64,000 nt of DNA from Paenibacillus oryzisoli (GTDB lineage Bacteria; Bacillota; Bacilli; Paenibacillales; NBRC-103111), in the NCBI RefSeq assembly GCF_001653565.1, contig NZ_LYPB01000050.1, positions 310,001-374,000 on the forward strand. The letters run 5' to 3'. Positions within the stretch are counted from its first letter, which is position 1, and each line of letters begins with the position of its first letter. The position numbers and the translations under genes are program-made. Of this stretch, positions 51,801-60,268 are shown one piece after another. The notes under the pieces were generated by a model, which saw only the letters and a list, made by a program, of their open reading frames with translations, did not search any database and was not told the origin of the DNA.

Positions 51801-54508
51801 TGCAGCACATCCATGGATGGAGCATCCTGCTGCGACAGAACATTAACCTGGATGATCGAAAAAGCAAAATGATTAAGGCCGTCGGTAATCAGCAGCGTAA
51901 ACGTATCCGGTCCGTTATATTCGGCATTCGGATAATACACCCATGTCCCGTTCTCGCGCGCAGAGACCGTACCGTGCGACGGTGCCAGGAGCACGGACGC
52001 GGTAAGCGGGTCTCCCGCCGCATCGGTTGCCAGAACCGGACGAGTGATCGACTGATCCTCCATGACCTCGACGGCTTCATCGGAAGCGGTAATGTCCGTA
52101 TCCGTCCCGACAATGACCGTATAGGTTGCAGCATACTGTGGATTTTCTCCTACAGCGCGGATCGTGGCGATTCCGGGAGCAACCCCTCTGACGGTGGCCA
52201 GGGAGGAGTTCGATCCGCTCGCCTCCACGACAGCTGCGGAGCCATTATCCGATGTCCAGGACACGACCGGATTGGTGGCGTTGCCGGGCAGCACAGTTGC
52301 TGTTAAGGCGACGCTCTGGCCGACCCCGATCAGATCCTTCGTTTTATCCAATTGGATACCGGAAACCGGAACCCATGGGATCACCTGGATATCGTCCGCC
52401 CATAGCGTACCGGTACCCGCCTCGAAGCCAACCTCCACCCGAGCCTGCGTGGCGCCGGTTGGGACCGTGATCATATTTTCATAATAATTCCAGCCGTGTG
52501 CATCTACGGTTCCCGTGAAGGGAAGTGTGTCGAAGACCTTGCCGTTCTTCGAAACGACATTCCCAGCTTCATCTTGGTAGAGCAATCGCAGGCTGACATT
52601 CGTTCCGCCGTTCTCCTGCTTGAGCCAGCCGCCTACCCGATAGCTCTTACCGGCAGTGGCCCCTATAATTTTGTTATAAAGAACAACTTTTCCTTTAGCT
52701 GGAGCCTCAATCTTAACCGATCTCGCGCCTTCCTTCTTCACGGTCGAATCAAGCGATAATTGGGGCTTCGCTAGGGTCGTATCCGTACTGAAATAATAAA
52801 TCCACGTGCCCGGTTTGATCGCATTGAGCCAGTCCTTCGTGGAGGCGACTACGGTCTCGAAACCGCCGTTCGGAAAGGCATTCGATACAACAACGGTGTA
52901 AGATTTCGAAAAGCCGCCTTCCGTGGACGTCGCGGTAATGACCGCTTGACCCACCGCTTTGGCGCTTACCTTTCCGGATGCGTCGACAGCGGCAACGTCC
53001 GGCTGGGAGGACGTCCAATATACACGCTTATCCGTGGCGTTCGACGGGGAGGCATAGACCGCATAGGTCACACTTTCGCCGGGACTCAGCGCTTTGAAGG
53101 AAGGTACATCCCCGGTAAGCCCGGTAACGGATACCCATGGCGTGAGCTGCACGTCATCGTACCAGGCTTTTCCCCTTCCATTCGCGAAGTACGCATATAG
53201 ACTCGCCGAGGTCGTTCCCGCGGGAGCTTGGAACAAATCCTCGTAGTTCTGCCAAGATTGTGTCCCTTTCAAGGGGGTCTCCGGCAGATAAAGCGTTCCG
53301 AGCACAGCCCCTCCGGAACCCGTCCAGACTATGCGGAGAGTTGCCGCATTGCCAGTTAGTGATTCGGTTGCGATCTTACCGCTTAAGCGATACCATTGTC
53401 CGCCGGTCACAGGAATCTGTCGTTGCACGGCGGAAGCACTGCTGTTTACCGCGGCACTGATGCTGAGCGAGCGGCTGCCCGCCGCATATACGGCTTCGTC
53501 GACAGTAATAACCGGGCTGCCATAAGGGGCTAATGCCGACCAGTCTGTAGCCGTCAAACCCGTAAAGCCGTTCTGTGAGCCGCTTACCACGGTTTCAAAG
53601 CCGCTGTTCTTCACAAGCCCGGCAGGGGTTACTGTAATCAGGTAGGACGCCGTGTAGCTGCCTTCTGCCGAAGTGGCCGTAATCGTGACAGTGCCCGGCG
53701 CAACCCCGGTGATCACACCCTGTCCGTCTACAGCCGCTATGCCCGGATCGGACGAAGTCCAGCTCAAGCTTGGATTGGACGGATTGGCGGGAGTTAGCTG
53801 AACAGGCGCCTGTTTCGAGCCTCCCGCGGGGATCATACCCCCAGGCTCTTGAAAGGAAATCCCCTTCAGCGATATCCATGGTTTGAACTGGATATCATCG
53901 AACCAGGCCGTGCCCGATACTTGGTTGTAATCGAGATCGACTCTCGCCGTAACGGCCCCTGCTGGAGCAATCGTTGAAGTTGCGTTGGTAAGCCAGTTCA
54001 AATTGTTGCCTCGGACCGGTTTATTAGTAGGAAGCAAATAATCCATCCGCAGCAGCTGCCCGCTCGAGTTGAGGTAGGCAAGCCGGATATTGGCGCCGTA
54101 AGCAGTGGTATCCCCTACAAGCTGCTGGGTTCTGATCGAACCGGACAACCGGTACTCCTGACCGGGGACTACTGGCAGATTGCCTTGATACACCGTCAGC
54201 CTGCTTTTGTTCGGTGCAGGCGAACTGATCTTCACGGATCGGAGTCCCACACTCGCCGGATACGCTTCCACAGAGACCGCCGGGGCGACCGTCGTGTTTG
54301 CCGTGTCTACCCAGATCGACCAGTTGGTCGCCCTTCTCGTTGTCCAGCCGAATTGGGAATCCGTGGAATAGGTCTCGAACGAACTGTTCTGGACCAGATT
54401 CTCTTCCGCGGCCTGCGCGACAGGGAGACCTGCCTGGCTCCAGCTAGGAGGGAGTAACACGCCTATCATCAGGATACTAAGCAAAACCAAGCTTAATCTT
54501 CGAAGCAT
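48890..54508 (-). CDS. Large secreted heparinase II/III-like lyase with multiple accessory domains
   Basis: A 1,872-residue exported protein. ATG at 54508 follows GAGGTGG; residues 1-34 are a signal peptide ending near AQAA. In order: three carbohydrate-binding-like beta domains (about 35-205, 300-453 and 546-710, each opening with N/G-FET), each followed by a BIG2 Ig-like domain (210-293, 460-543, 713-803); two cadherin/VCBS-like repeats (806-990); an alpha/alpha-toroid region (1005-1330); a beta-sheet region with SLHNNLDVGTFVLDALG (about 1394), typical of heparinase II/III lyases; a cadherin-like beta domain; and an F5/8 type C discoidin domain (1726-1872). It should cleave a uronic-acid polysaccharide outside the cell. 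No SLH or sortase anchor is present. It converges on module 3. Confidence 0.88.
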   Translation of the reverse strand: MLRRLSLVLLSILMIGVLLPPSWSQAGLPVAQAAEENLVQNSSFETYSTDSQFGWTTRRATNWSIWVDTANTTVAPAVSVEAYPASVGLRSVKISSPAPNKSRLTVYQGNLPVVPGQEYRLSGSIRTQQLVGDTTAYGANIRLAYLNSSGQLLRMDYLLPTNKPVRGNNLNWLTNATSTIAPAGAVTARVDLDYNQVSGTAWFDDIQFKPWISLKGISFQEPGGMIPAGGSKQAPVQLTPANPSNPSLSWTSSDPGIAAVDGQGVITGVAPGTVTITATSAEGSYTASYLITVTPAGLVKNSGFETVVSGSQNGFTGLTATDWSALAPYGSPVITVDEAVYAAGSRSLSISAAVNSSASAVQRQIPVTGGQWYRLSGKIATESLTGNAATLRIVWTGSGGAVLGTLYLPETPLKGTQSWQNYEDLFQAPAGTTSASLYAYFANGRGKAWYDDVQLTPWVSVTGLTGDVPSFKALSPGESVTYAVYASPSNATDKRVYWTSSQPDVAAVDASGKVSAKAVGQAVITATSTEGGFSKSYTVVVSNAFPNGGFETVVASTKDWLNAIKPGTWIYYFSTDTTLAKPQLSLDSTVKKEGARSVKIEAPAKGKVVLYNKIIGATAGKSYRVGGWLKQENGGTNVSLRLLYQDEAGNVVSKNGKVFDTLPFTGTVDAHGWNYYENMITVPTGATQARVEVGFEAGTGTLWADDIQVIPWVPVSGIQLDKTKDLIGVGQSVALTATVLPGNATNPVVSWTSDNGSAAVVEASGSNSSLATVRGVAPGIATIRAVGENPQYAATYTVIVGTDTDITASDEAVEVMEDQSITRPVLATDAAGDPLTASVLLAPSHGTVSARENGTWVYYPNAEYNGPDTFTLLITDGLNHFAFSIIQVNVLSQQDAPSMDVLQVNVGTVRDQAVSGVVTAKDRDQDPVTFSLKQASQPQHGSAVVQPGGAWTYTPAMGYTGYDSFQIEVSDGQGGTSSTTIVVYVGLPGAEMVSSLVSRHSAPGTAHPRLYATSDDFTRIRGLVQTDPIMQEWYAKVKATADKALGDPTIEYFTTSSGSNINIVNLADKLMPRIQSLALMYQITGDSQYSSRAIEQLNEMADYPDWHGGAKNFLSISEMGNVASIGYDWLYGAMTQQERDHLRARMIQEVLINAKYEYLEGGAKNNAWWTVSPSNWNLVANGGIVATALTIGDEADANRIHTEASDPRFQVPIAESVLQAALSSVQYGIGVFATDGDWPEGTGYWDYATEYFAYMIGALHTTLGTDYGLLEQTGVSETSKYMANLHGPNGPFNYSDAHLTFLDTPQLLLFADLLGDPDISWYRQFTYNKNKKAEPMDLIWYRQGLYGSSDPLELDALYDHPLKNNVAVFRDSWNDPGANYVAIKGGVNDYAITKSLHNNLDVGTFVLDALGVRWAVDLGKDDKDYNVLGYFITDPKADPNRWDFYRTRAEGSNTLVINPDDGPDQALDANAPIIAYDSKPEGGYAVVDMTSAYKDDAVYAKRGMMMGQYRSSLLLQDELQLKAPSDLYWFMHTEAPEIAVAADGKSAILKQNGKRLYAQLLSPSAANLEVRTATPLPTTDSYTGQTLNAKVRKLTIHIPDAKDQLTVAVRFTPLSATEAPPADVPAVTPLQQWSLDSTPAALLSEIKIDGVPLNSFRPLKMKYSLEVPFLTQTVPAVTAVAEDPSDTITITPASGIPGTVLVEVTDDQGVRRPGKYLIDVFKGVFAGVLTDVPILPVTYLDDSGPVDNTWPGPQAVDNDPLTYWAVLGPNTIDFDLGSETLATYVGISWLRGNERQFFFDILTSTDGQTWTKIFQGPSSGKVNGDYEIYDIPDTTARYLRLAVTGNNITNATSINEVMVYGAKPPVEVPEQE

Positions 54509-54540
54509 AAATAAACCACCTCTCATATAGATTCAGCGCT

Positions 54541-54556
54541 TTGGAAGCGCATACAA
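54541..54556. promoter_or_regulatory. Perfect-consensus cre site (CcpA) at the lyase promoter
   Basis: TTGGAAGCGCATACAA matches the cre consensus WTGNAARCGNWWWCAW at all 16 positions. It lies 3 bases downstream of the predicted -10 of the lyase gene, over the expected transcription start, where CcpA binding would repress. Confidence 0.8.
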
Positions 54557-54558
54557 AC

Positions 54559-54587
54559 ACTATAGGTTATTTGTTTATTCGTGCCTA
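54559..54587 (-). promoter_or_regulatory. Promoter of the lyase gene
   Basis: On the minus strand TAGGCA (54587-54582) and TATAGT (54564-54559) are 17 bases apart. The match is moderate (4 and 5 of 6), but the cre site just downstream supports it. Confidence 0.55.
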
Positions 54588-54928
54588 TCAGTCATTCTTA
54601 ATAATGACAAACCCATTTTCATTTGGTGCACAAACCACTTTTCACAACGGCTATCCCGATTTAAGATTGCATGAAGGCCTGCCAAGACGCGACCTATTAT
54701 GAGTTGAAAGCAATCGAAGTTATAAGAAACTACTGGTATTTTATTGAAAGAGATGGATTGTGCTCGTACATTTTAGTATAATAACGGATAGACTTTCGAA
54801 TTTGTAGAATTTTGGATGATTTTGTCGAATCAGAAAATAATCCCTTTGACTATATCCGAGTTTTTTAGTAGGATATAATTATGTCATTGGTTAATTCATA
54901 CATAAATAGATTAGGGGAGAGATCCATT
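54588..54928 (+). other. Non-coding region upstream of the nucleoside operon
   Basis: About 340 bases without a credible ORF or known riboswitch. Two TATAAT boxes occur on the plus strand (54777-54782 and 54874-54879); the second has TTGACT at 54846 but at a 22-base spacer, so neither is a good promoter by itself. A CAGAAAAT half-element near 54828 resembles half of a CodY box; the homologous Bacillus subtilis operon is CodY-controlled, but the other half is poor. Confidence 0.4.
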
Positions 54929-55954
54929 ATGAAAAAAGTTATATTCTCAGTTCTTGCCGCAACAGTTTTACTAACAGGCTGCGGAGCAGCGAAAACAGAA
55001 ACAGCATCACCTGCAGCATCCGGTGCACCTGCAGCGAAGTCCGATAAAAAGATCATCCTAATTACGCCTGAGAAAATCGGTGTAAACCCGTTCTTTACAC
55101 AAATGGATGAAGGCGTTAAGAAAGCTAGCAAAGAATTTGGTGTTACGGTTAAAACCGTTGAGTCCGCAGATGCGAGTGCGATCGAGCAAAACTTGCGCGC
55201 TGCCGTTGCCGACAACTACGATCTAATCATTACAAGCTCCTTCACAGCTGAGGATGCACTTAAAAAGGTAGCCACTGAAAATCCGAAGAAATCCTTCGCG
55301 ATTATTGATACCGTCGTTGATCTTCCGAATGTTCGCAGCGTTGTTTTCCGTGAACATGAAGCAGCTTACTTGCTTGGAGCAGCAGCAGGTCTTTCCACGA
55401 AGAAAAACATTGTAGGTATGGTTGCAGCCGTTGATATCCCTCTTATCAAGAAATACACAGTTGGATTCCAAGAAGGTTTGAAAGCTACGAACCCGAATGC
55501 CAAATTCATCGTAAACTATGTAGGCAGCTTCACAGATCCAGCGAAAGCCAAAGAATTGGCATTAACTCAATTCTCGCAAGGTGCTGACTTTATCGCAGGA
55601 GCATCCGCTGTAGGCGATCTTGGCGTATTTGAAGCAGCGAAAGAAAAAGGCTTCTATACATCCGGACAAGACATTGACCGTACGCTAACAGATCCACAAC
55701 ACATCGTACTTTCCCAATTGAAAGGAACAGACGCTGTAGCTTACCAAACTGTGAAAGATTTCGTGAATGGCACATTCAAATTCGGTGCTGTTGACTACGG
55801 CTTGAAAGAAGATGGCGTTGGTCTTACATTCGTTACAAGAGAAACAACATCCGCATTAAGCCCATTCGTTGGACAAGATGTCATTACCAAAGTAAAAGCT
55901 ATCCGTGATGATATCGTTTCTGGTAAAGTAAAAGTAGAAAATCCAGTCAAATAA
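54929..55954 (+). CDS. nupN: BMP/PnrA-type nucleoside-binding lipoprotein
   Basis: A 341-residue lipoprotein with signal MKKVIFSVLAATVL and lipobox LTGC. ATG at 54929 follows GGGGAGAG; the frame opens 16 codons earlier. BMP family marks are GVNPFFTQMDEG, ITSSFTAEDAL, EAAYLLGAAAGL and VGMVAAVDIPLIKKY. PnrA-like proteins bind purine nucleosides at the cell surface. It heads an operon equivalent to Bacillus subtilis nupNOPQ (yufNOPQ) and feeds the ABC importer encoded next. Confidence 0.92.
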   Translation: MKKVIFSVLAATVLLTGCGAAKTETASPAASGAPAAKSDKKIILITPEKIGVNPFFTQMDEGVKKASKEFGVTVKTVESADASAIEQNLRAAVADNYDLIITSSFTAEDALKKVATENPKKSFAIIDTVVDLPNVRSVVFREHEAAYLLGAAAGLSTKKNIVGMVAAVDIPLIKKYTVGFQEGLKATNPNAKFIVNYVGSFTDPAKAKELALTQFSQGADFIAGASAVGDLGVFEAAKEKGFYTSGQDIDRTLTDPQHIVLSQLKGTDAVAYQTVKDFVNGTFKFGAVDYGLKEDGVGLTFVTRETTSALSPFVGQDVITKVKAIRDDIVSGKVKVENPVK

Positions 55955-56048
55955 TTTGTTTCACAATCGCATATATGTTTGACCTGGAAACTGTTTACGG
56001 AGACGTAAGCAGTTTCCTCATGTCTAGGTAGAGGAGCGAAAAACCGTT

Positions 56049-57548
56049 ATGCTGCTTCAAATGCGTCAAATTACGAAAACATACGGCGATTTAACAGCGA
56101 ATTCTGGCGTTGATTTCTCGCTGCGTCAAGGTGAAATTCATGCATTAGTCGGGGAGAACGGTGCTGGTAAGACCACCCTAATGCGTATCTTGTACGGCAT
56201 GGAGCAGCCTACGGCCGGTCATATTCTTTTGAACGGCAAGGAAGTTACTTTCACCAATCCCACAGATGCCATTCGACATGGTATCGGGATGGTGCATCAG
56301 CACTTCATGCTTTTCCCTTCGTTTACTGTGGCTGAAAATATCGTGATTGGCAACGAGCCGAAGTCTGGTGTGGCATTTGACCGTAAGAAAGCCATCACGC
56401 AAATTGAAGAACTATGCGCCAAATATCGCCTCCCGATTGATCCGGTCCTGAAAGTCGCTGATTGCCCTCTCGGCTTGCAGCAACGTGTCGAGATCTTGAA
56501 GGTGCTCTATCAAGGTGCAGACATCATTATCTTGGACGAGCCTACTGGTGTGCTTACGCCGCTGGAAGCCAAAGAACTCCTTGTCATTATGAAAAGCCTA
56601 GCCAAACTAGGCAAAAGCTTCATTATCATCACGCACAAGCTCCATGAAGTCATGGAGGTTGCAGACCGTGTTACTGTGCTTCGTGACGGCAAAATGACGG
56701 GTACGGTGGATGCTAATGCCACGAACATTGAAGAGCTTTCCAAGCTCATGGTCGGGCGAGATTTGAAGCAGCTTAAGAAAAGAGATCTGACTGTCGGTCA
56801 GACCGTCCTTCATGTTCAAGACATTTCCATTCATGGTGACAAAGGAAAGCCTGTACTGGATCGTGTCACGTTGCAGGTGAAAGCTGGGGAAATCGTCGGT
56901 ATTGCTGGCATTTCAGGTAATGGTCAATCCGAATTAATTCAAGCCATTTCTGGCCTCCAATCGATTGATCAGGGAGAAATCCAATTGTTAGGGGAGCCGG
57001 TTCGAGGGCGCTCCGTTCGTGAAATCAGAGAAATCGGACTTTCCCATGTTCCTGAAGATCGCTATCAATGGGGAGCAGCCAAAGAAGGAACTGTGTTAGA
57101 TAATGGCACGATGGGTCATCATAAAACCAAAAGCCGCTCTGGTCTTCTTAACGGAAAAGAACTCCGCAATATGGTTAGCGGCTTCATTCAGCAATTTCAG
57201 ATTAAAGCGGGATCCCAAGATGCTAAAGTGAAGTTTCTATCCGGAGGGAACTTGCAGAAACTTATCGTAGCGAGGGAACTTGCGCAGGGACAGCCCTTCT
57301 TGATCGCAGCTGAACCGACTCGCGGTGTAGATATCGGGGCCATGGAATTGATTCATGAAGAACTGCTTCGGAAACGGGACGACCAAGGTGCTATACTATT
57401 AGTTTCCTCGGAATTAACAGAGATTTTACAACTGTCTGATCGTATCTTGGTTATGTACGAAGGACGAATTGTGGGCGAATTGTCCGCGGCAGAAGCAACA
57501 GAGGAACAAATCAGCTTATGGATGGCGGGGGGAACTTCACATGCTTAA
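56049..57548 (+). CDS. nupO: Nucleoside ABC importer ATPase with two ATP-binding domains
   Basis: A 499-residue ATPase with two ABC domains in tandem. The first (about 1-230) has Walker A GENGAGKTTLM and Walker B IIILDEPTGVLTP; the second (about 250-495) has the degenerate P-loop GISGNGQSE and signature LSGGNLQK. This asymmetry is normal for the RbsA/NupO class. ATG at 56049 follows GAGGAGCG. It is 94 bases after nupN, and its last codons overlap the next gene by 8 bases. Confidence 0.94.
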   Translation: MLLQMRQITKTYGDLTANSGVDFSLRQGEIHALVGENGAGKTTLMRILYGMEQPTAGHILLNGKEVTFTNPTDAIRHGIGMVHQHFMLFPSFTVAENIVIGNEPKSGVAFDRKKAITQIEELCAKYRLPIDPVLKVADCPLGLQQRVEILKVLYQGADIIILDEPTGVLTPLEAKELLVIMKSLAKLGKSFIIITHKLHEVMEVADRVTVLRDGKMTGTVDANATNIEELSKLMVGRDLKQLKKRDLTVGQTVLHVQDISIHGDKGKPVLDRVTLQVKAGEIVGIAGISGNGQSELIQAISGLQSIDQGEIQLLGEPVRGRSVREIREIGLSHVPEDRYQWGAAKEGTVLDNGTMGHHKTKSRSGLLNGKELRNMVSGFIQQFQIKAGSQDAKVKFLSGGNLQKLIVARELAQGQPFLIAAEPTRGVDIGAMELIHEELLRKRDDQGAILLVSSELTEILQLSDRILVMYEGRIVGELSAAEATEEQISLWMAGGTSHA

Positions 57549-58608
57549 AAGACTGTTCAACCTAAGCGCCTGGATTCAGCCTCTGCTTGCCATCGTCATC
57601 GGATTGCTCGGCGGTGCAATTGCCATTCTACTCATTGGCGGGTCCGTCATCGAAACGTACGCCGAGATGTGGAAAGGTGCCTTCGGCAACTTCTTCTATT
57701 TTACGAATACGTTAACACGCGCTACTCCGCTCATTCTTGTTGGGTTAGGTGTATCGATTGCATTTCGTGCTGGATTCTTCAACATGGGGTCCGAAGGCCA
57801 GATGATTCTTGGCGCTTTATCCAGTGCCGTGGTTGCATTATACCTCCCTGGTCCTCCGCTATTTAAATTGCTTGCCGCGATTCTTAGCGGTATCTTGGCA
57901 GGCGGAATTTGGTCGGCCTTCGCGGGTTGGCTGGATGCGAAATTCCGAATGAATTTGATCATTACAACGCTGTTGCTTAACTATATAGCCGCTTTATTCG
58001 CAGGATATATCGTCGCATATCCGCTCAAAGATACATCAGGATCAGCTGCACTAGCCCAAACGATGATGATCGATAAAGGCGTATGGCTGCCCAAATTGTT
58101 TCAAGGCATGAGCATTCATGGCGGTTTTATTATTGCGATTGTACTTGCCATTCTCCTATTTCTATTCATTAAATATACCGTGGCAGGTTATGAGGTCCGC
58201 ATGCTGGGCTACAATCCGCTGTTCGCGGCGTACGGCGGGGTAAATAGACGCAAAGTCATGCTGACGAGTATGTTTGCCAGCGGCGGTTTCGCGGGGCTTG
58301 CTGGCGCCGTCGAGGTGCTCGGTATGCAGTATCGCTATACGGATGGTATGATTTCGAATCCTGGCTACGCTTGGTCAGGCATCATGGCTACCTTGCTATC
58401 AGGCGCGCATCCCTTAGGCACAGCGCTTGCTTCCGTTCTGCTTGCAGCCTTGCAAACCGGAGGCATGGGTGTTGAACGCAATACTGACATTCCACTGCAA
58501 ATATCCAGCGTGATTCAGTCGTTGCTCATTCTCTTTGTAACAGCCAAAATCAGCTTTACCCTATGGAAACGCCGGAAAGGAGGCAAGGGCGATGCAGCAT
58601 CTTCTTGA
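57541..58608 (+). CDS. nupP: Nucleoside ABC importer permease
   Basis: A 355-residue permease of the BPD_transp_2 class with about ten helices. Family marks are GLGVSIAFRAGFFNMGSEGQM and GFAGLAGAVEVLGMQYRYTDG in pieces. ATG at 57541 is chosen because GGGGGGAA precedes it and it overlaps the ATPase stop, an arrangement that couples translation. The final KRRKGGKGDAASS tail overlaps the next gene. Confidence 0.93.
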   Translation: MLKRLFNLSAWIQPLLAIVIGLLGGAIAILLIGGSVIETYAEMWKGAFGNFFYFTNTLTRATPLILVGLGVSIAFRAGFFNMGSEGQMILGALSSAVVALYLPGPPLFKLLAAILSGILAGGIWSAFAGWLDAKFRMNLIITTLLLNYIAALFAGYIVAYPLKDTSGSAALAQTMMIDKGVWLPKLFQGMSIHGGFIIAIVLAILLFLFIKYTVAGYEVRMLGYNPLFAAYGGVNRRKVMLTSMFASGGFAGLAGAVEVLGMQYRYTDGMISNPGYAWSGIMATLLSGAHPLGTALASVLLAALQTGGMGVERNTDIPLQISSVIQSLLILFVTAKISFTLWKRRKGGKGDAASS

Positions 58609-59515
58609 TGTATCTTTATTCAACTCCATGATTCGCATGGTTGCGCCGATTCTTCTTGCAGCACTAGGCGGAGCCATCTGCTCGCGCGTCGGCTTGTTTA
58701 ACGTCGGCCTAGAAGGGTTCGTCTTGGTCGGTGCCTTCTCGGCGATTGTCGGGAATTACTATACGGGCAACGTGGTCCTAGCCGTGCTCATCGCCATTGC
58801 CGTGACCGTGGTGTTTTCGTTGATTTTTGCTTATATGAGCATCCATCTGCAAGCGAACGTCATCGTGGTCGGTATCTCATTCAACTTTCTAGCCTTAGGC
58901 TTAACGGCATTTTGTTTGAAAGCTATTTTCAACGTTAAAGGTGCTTATTATGATAAAAATATGATCGGACTGCCGAAGTGGGACATCCCCTTCATTCAAG
59001 ATATTCCTGTCCTTGGCGGGATTATATCCGGGCACTCTCCGCTTGTCTATCTAGCCTTCGTGCTGGTGTTCGCGCTACAGTACTTGCTATTCAAATCCGT
59101 CCTTGGCTTCCGGATGATCGCTGTCGGTGAAAACCCAGTAGCCGCCAAGAGTATCGGCATTAAGGTCAATCGGATGCAGTATATCGCTGTCCTCATCTGC
59201 GGTGTCCTCTGCGGACTCGCTGGTGCACAGCTATCTCTCGGACAAGTGACCATGTTCACCGAAGGCATGACAGCTGGCCGCGGCTTCATCGCGCTCGTGG
59301 CAACCATGCTGGGACAAGCCAATCCCATTGGCGTCATGGCGTCCAGCTTGCTGTTCGGCTTAATGGACGCGTTCAGTATCCGGCTTCAAGGCTTCTCATT
59401 GCCTACCCATTTCACACAAATGCTGCCTTATATCGTGACATTGCTAGCTATGCTTTTCTTCCGTAGGAGCAATTACTTAGCAGATGCGCAGAAAGCGAAT
59501 GGCAGTTCGCGTTAA
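58592..59515 (+). CDS. nupQ: Nucleoside ABC importer permease
   Basis: A 307-residue permease of the same class as nupP, with eight or more helices and marks SRVGLFNVGLEGFVLVGAF and GLAGAQLSLGQVTMFTEGMTAGRGFIA in pieces. ATG at 58592 follows AAGGAGG and overlaps nupP by 17 bases. Together with nupP it forms the asymmetric pore of the nucleoside importer. Confidence 0.93.
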   Translation: MQHLLDVSLFNSMIRMVAPILLAALGGAICSRVGLFNVGLEGFVLVGAFSAIVGNYYTGNVVLAVLIAIAVTVVFSLIFAYMSIHLQANVIVVGISFNFLALGLTAFCLKAIFNVKGAYYDKNMIGLPKWDIPFIQDIPVLGGIISGHSPLVYLAFVLVFALQYLLFKSVLGFRMIAVGENPVAAKSIGIKVNRMQYIAVLICGVLCGLAGAQLSLGQVTMFTEGMTAGRGFIALVATMLGQANPIGVMASSLLFGLMDAFSIRLQGFSLPTHFTQMLPYIVTLLAMLFFRRSNYLADAQKANGSSR

Positions 59516-59589
59516 GATACAACCCAGATATGTTTAGTAATGCTTATGAAGTGAGTTTTCCTGAAGGAAAACTTTTAGGAGGATGGCAG

Positions 59590-60267
59590 ATGCCTAAAGA
59601 CACCAAAGCGGAGCGCATTAAGCGCATGCAAATCCCCGCTGTAGACGTTCCACAAGAGCTTGCTGGTCGAGTTCCACCCGGTCAAGCTGTTACGGACCGC
59701 TTTCCTATTCTGCATGAAGGTGAAGTTCCCAAGTACGATATGGCGGCATGGACGCTGCACGTATTTGGGGAAGTCGTCGAAGAGAAAACATTCAGTTATG
59801 ATGATATATTGGCTTTACCCCATACACAAATTCAGTGCGATATCCACTGTGTAACCCGTTGGTCCAAGCTGGATACGGTATGGGAAGGCGTGCGCTTCCG
59901 AGATTTCCTTGAACTGATTGATGTAAAACCCGAAGGAAAGTATGTCATGATCCATGCGGACAATGACTATGAAACGAACGTGCCACTCACAGATCTTATG
60001 GGTGATGATATTCTACTGGCAACGACTTTCGATGGCAAGCCACTTACGCTCAAGCATGGTTGGCCGCTTCGCCTCGTAGTTCCACATTTGTATTTCTGGA
60101 AAAGCGCCAAGTGGATTCGCGGCATCGAGTTCATGGCAGAAGATCGCGAAGGCTTCTGGGAACGCAATGGTTTCCATAATGTCGCAGATCCGTTCCAAGA
60201 ACAGCGCTTCTCCGGTGAAGCCATTCCAATTCCCGAAGATGAGTGGGTCAGAAAGGAGTTCGATTAA
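59590..60267 (+). CDS. Sulfite-oxidase-like molybdopterin oxidoreductase
   Basis: A 225-residue soluble protein with the molybdopterin-binding fold of the sulfite oxidase/YedY family. The Mo-ligand Cys lies in CDIHCVTRWSKLDTVWEG (second Cys); WPLRLVVPHLYFWKSAKW and IEFMAEDREGFWERNGFHN are typical of the short cytosolic members. ATG at 59590 follows AGGAGG at 7 bases. It has no Tat signal and no heme domain, so the electron partner is unknown. It sits between the importer and the nucleoside phosphorylase, an unexpected place; an oxidised nucleobase or an S/N-oxide could be its substrate. That link is inference. Confidence 0.9.
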   Translation: MPKDTKAERIKRMQIPAVDVPQELAGRVPPGQAVTDRFPILHEGEVPKYDMAAWTLHVFGEVVEEKTFSYDDILALPHTQIQCDIHCVTRWSKLDTVWEGVRFRDFLELIDVKPEGKYVMIHADNDYETNVPLTDLMGDDILLATTFDGKPLTLKHGWPLRLVVPHLYFWKSAKWIRGIEFMAEDREGFWERNGFHNVADPFQEQRFSGEAIPIPEDEWVRKEFD

Positions 60268-60268
60268 A

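Noticed and set aside
49161..52306. Many plus-strand ORFs of 60-230 codons opposite the large lyase gene.
   Set aside because: They are antisense shadows of a high-complexity minus-strand protein with a signal peptide and recognisable domains; they show no family features.
54846..54879. TTGACT and TATAAT as a promoter for the nucleoside operon.
   Set aside because: The spacer is 22 bases, too long for a normal sigma-A promoter; kept only as a note on the non-coding region.
54588..54928. Purine riboswitch before the nucleoside operon.
   Set aside because: The conserved loop sequences of purine or PreQ1 riboswitches were looked for by eye and not found.
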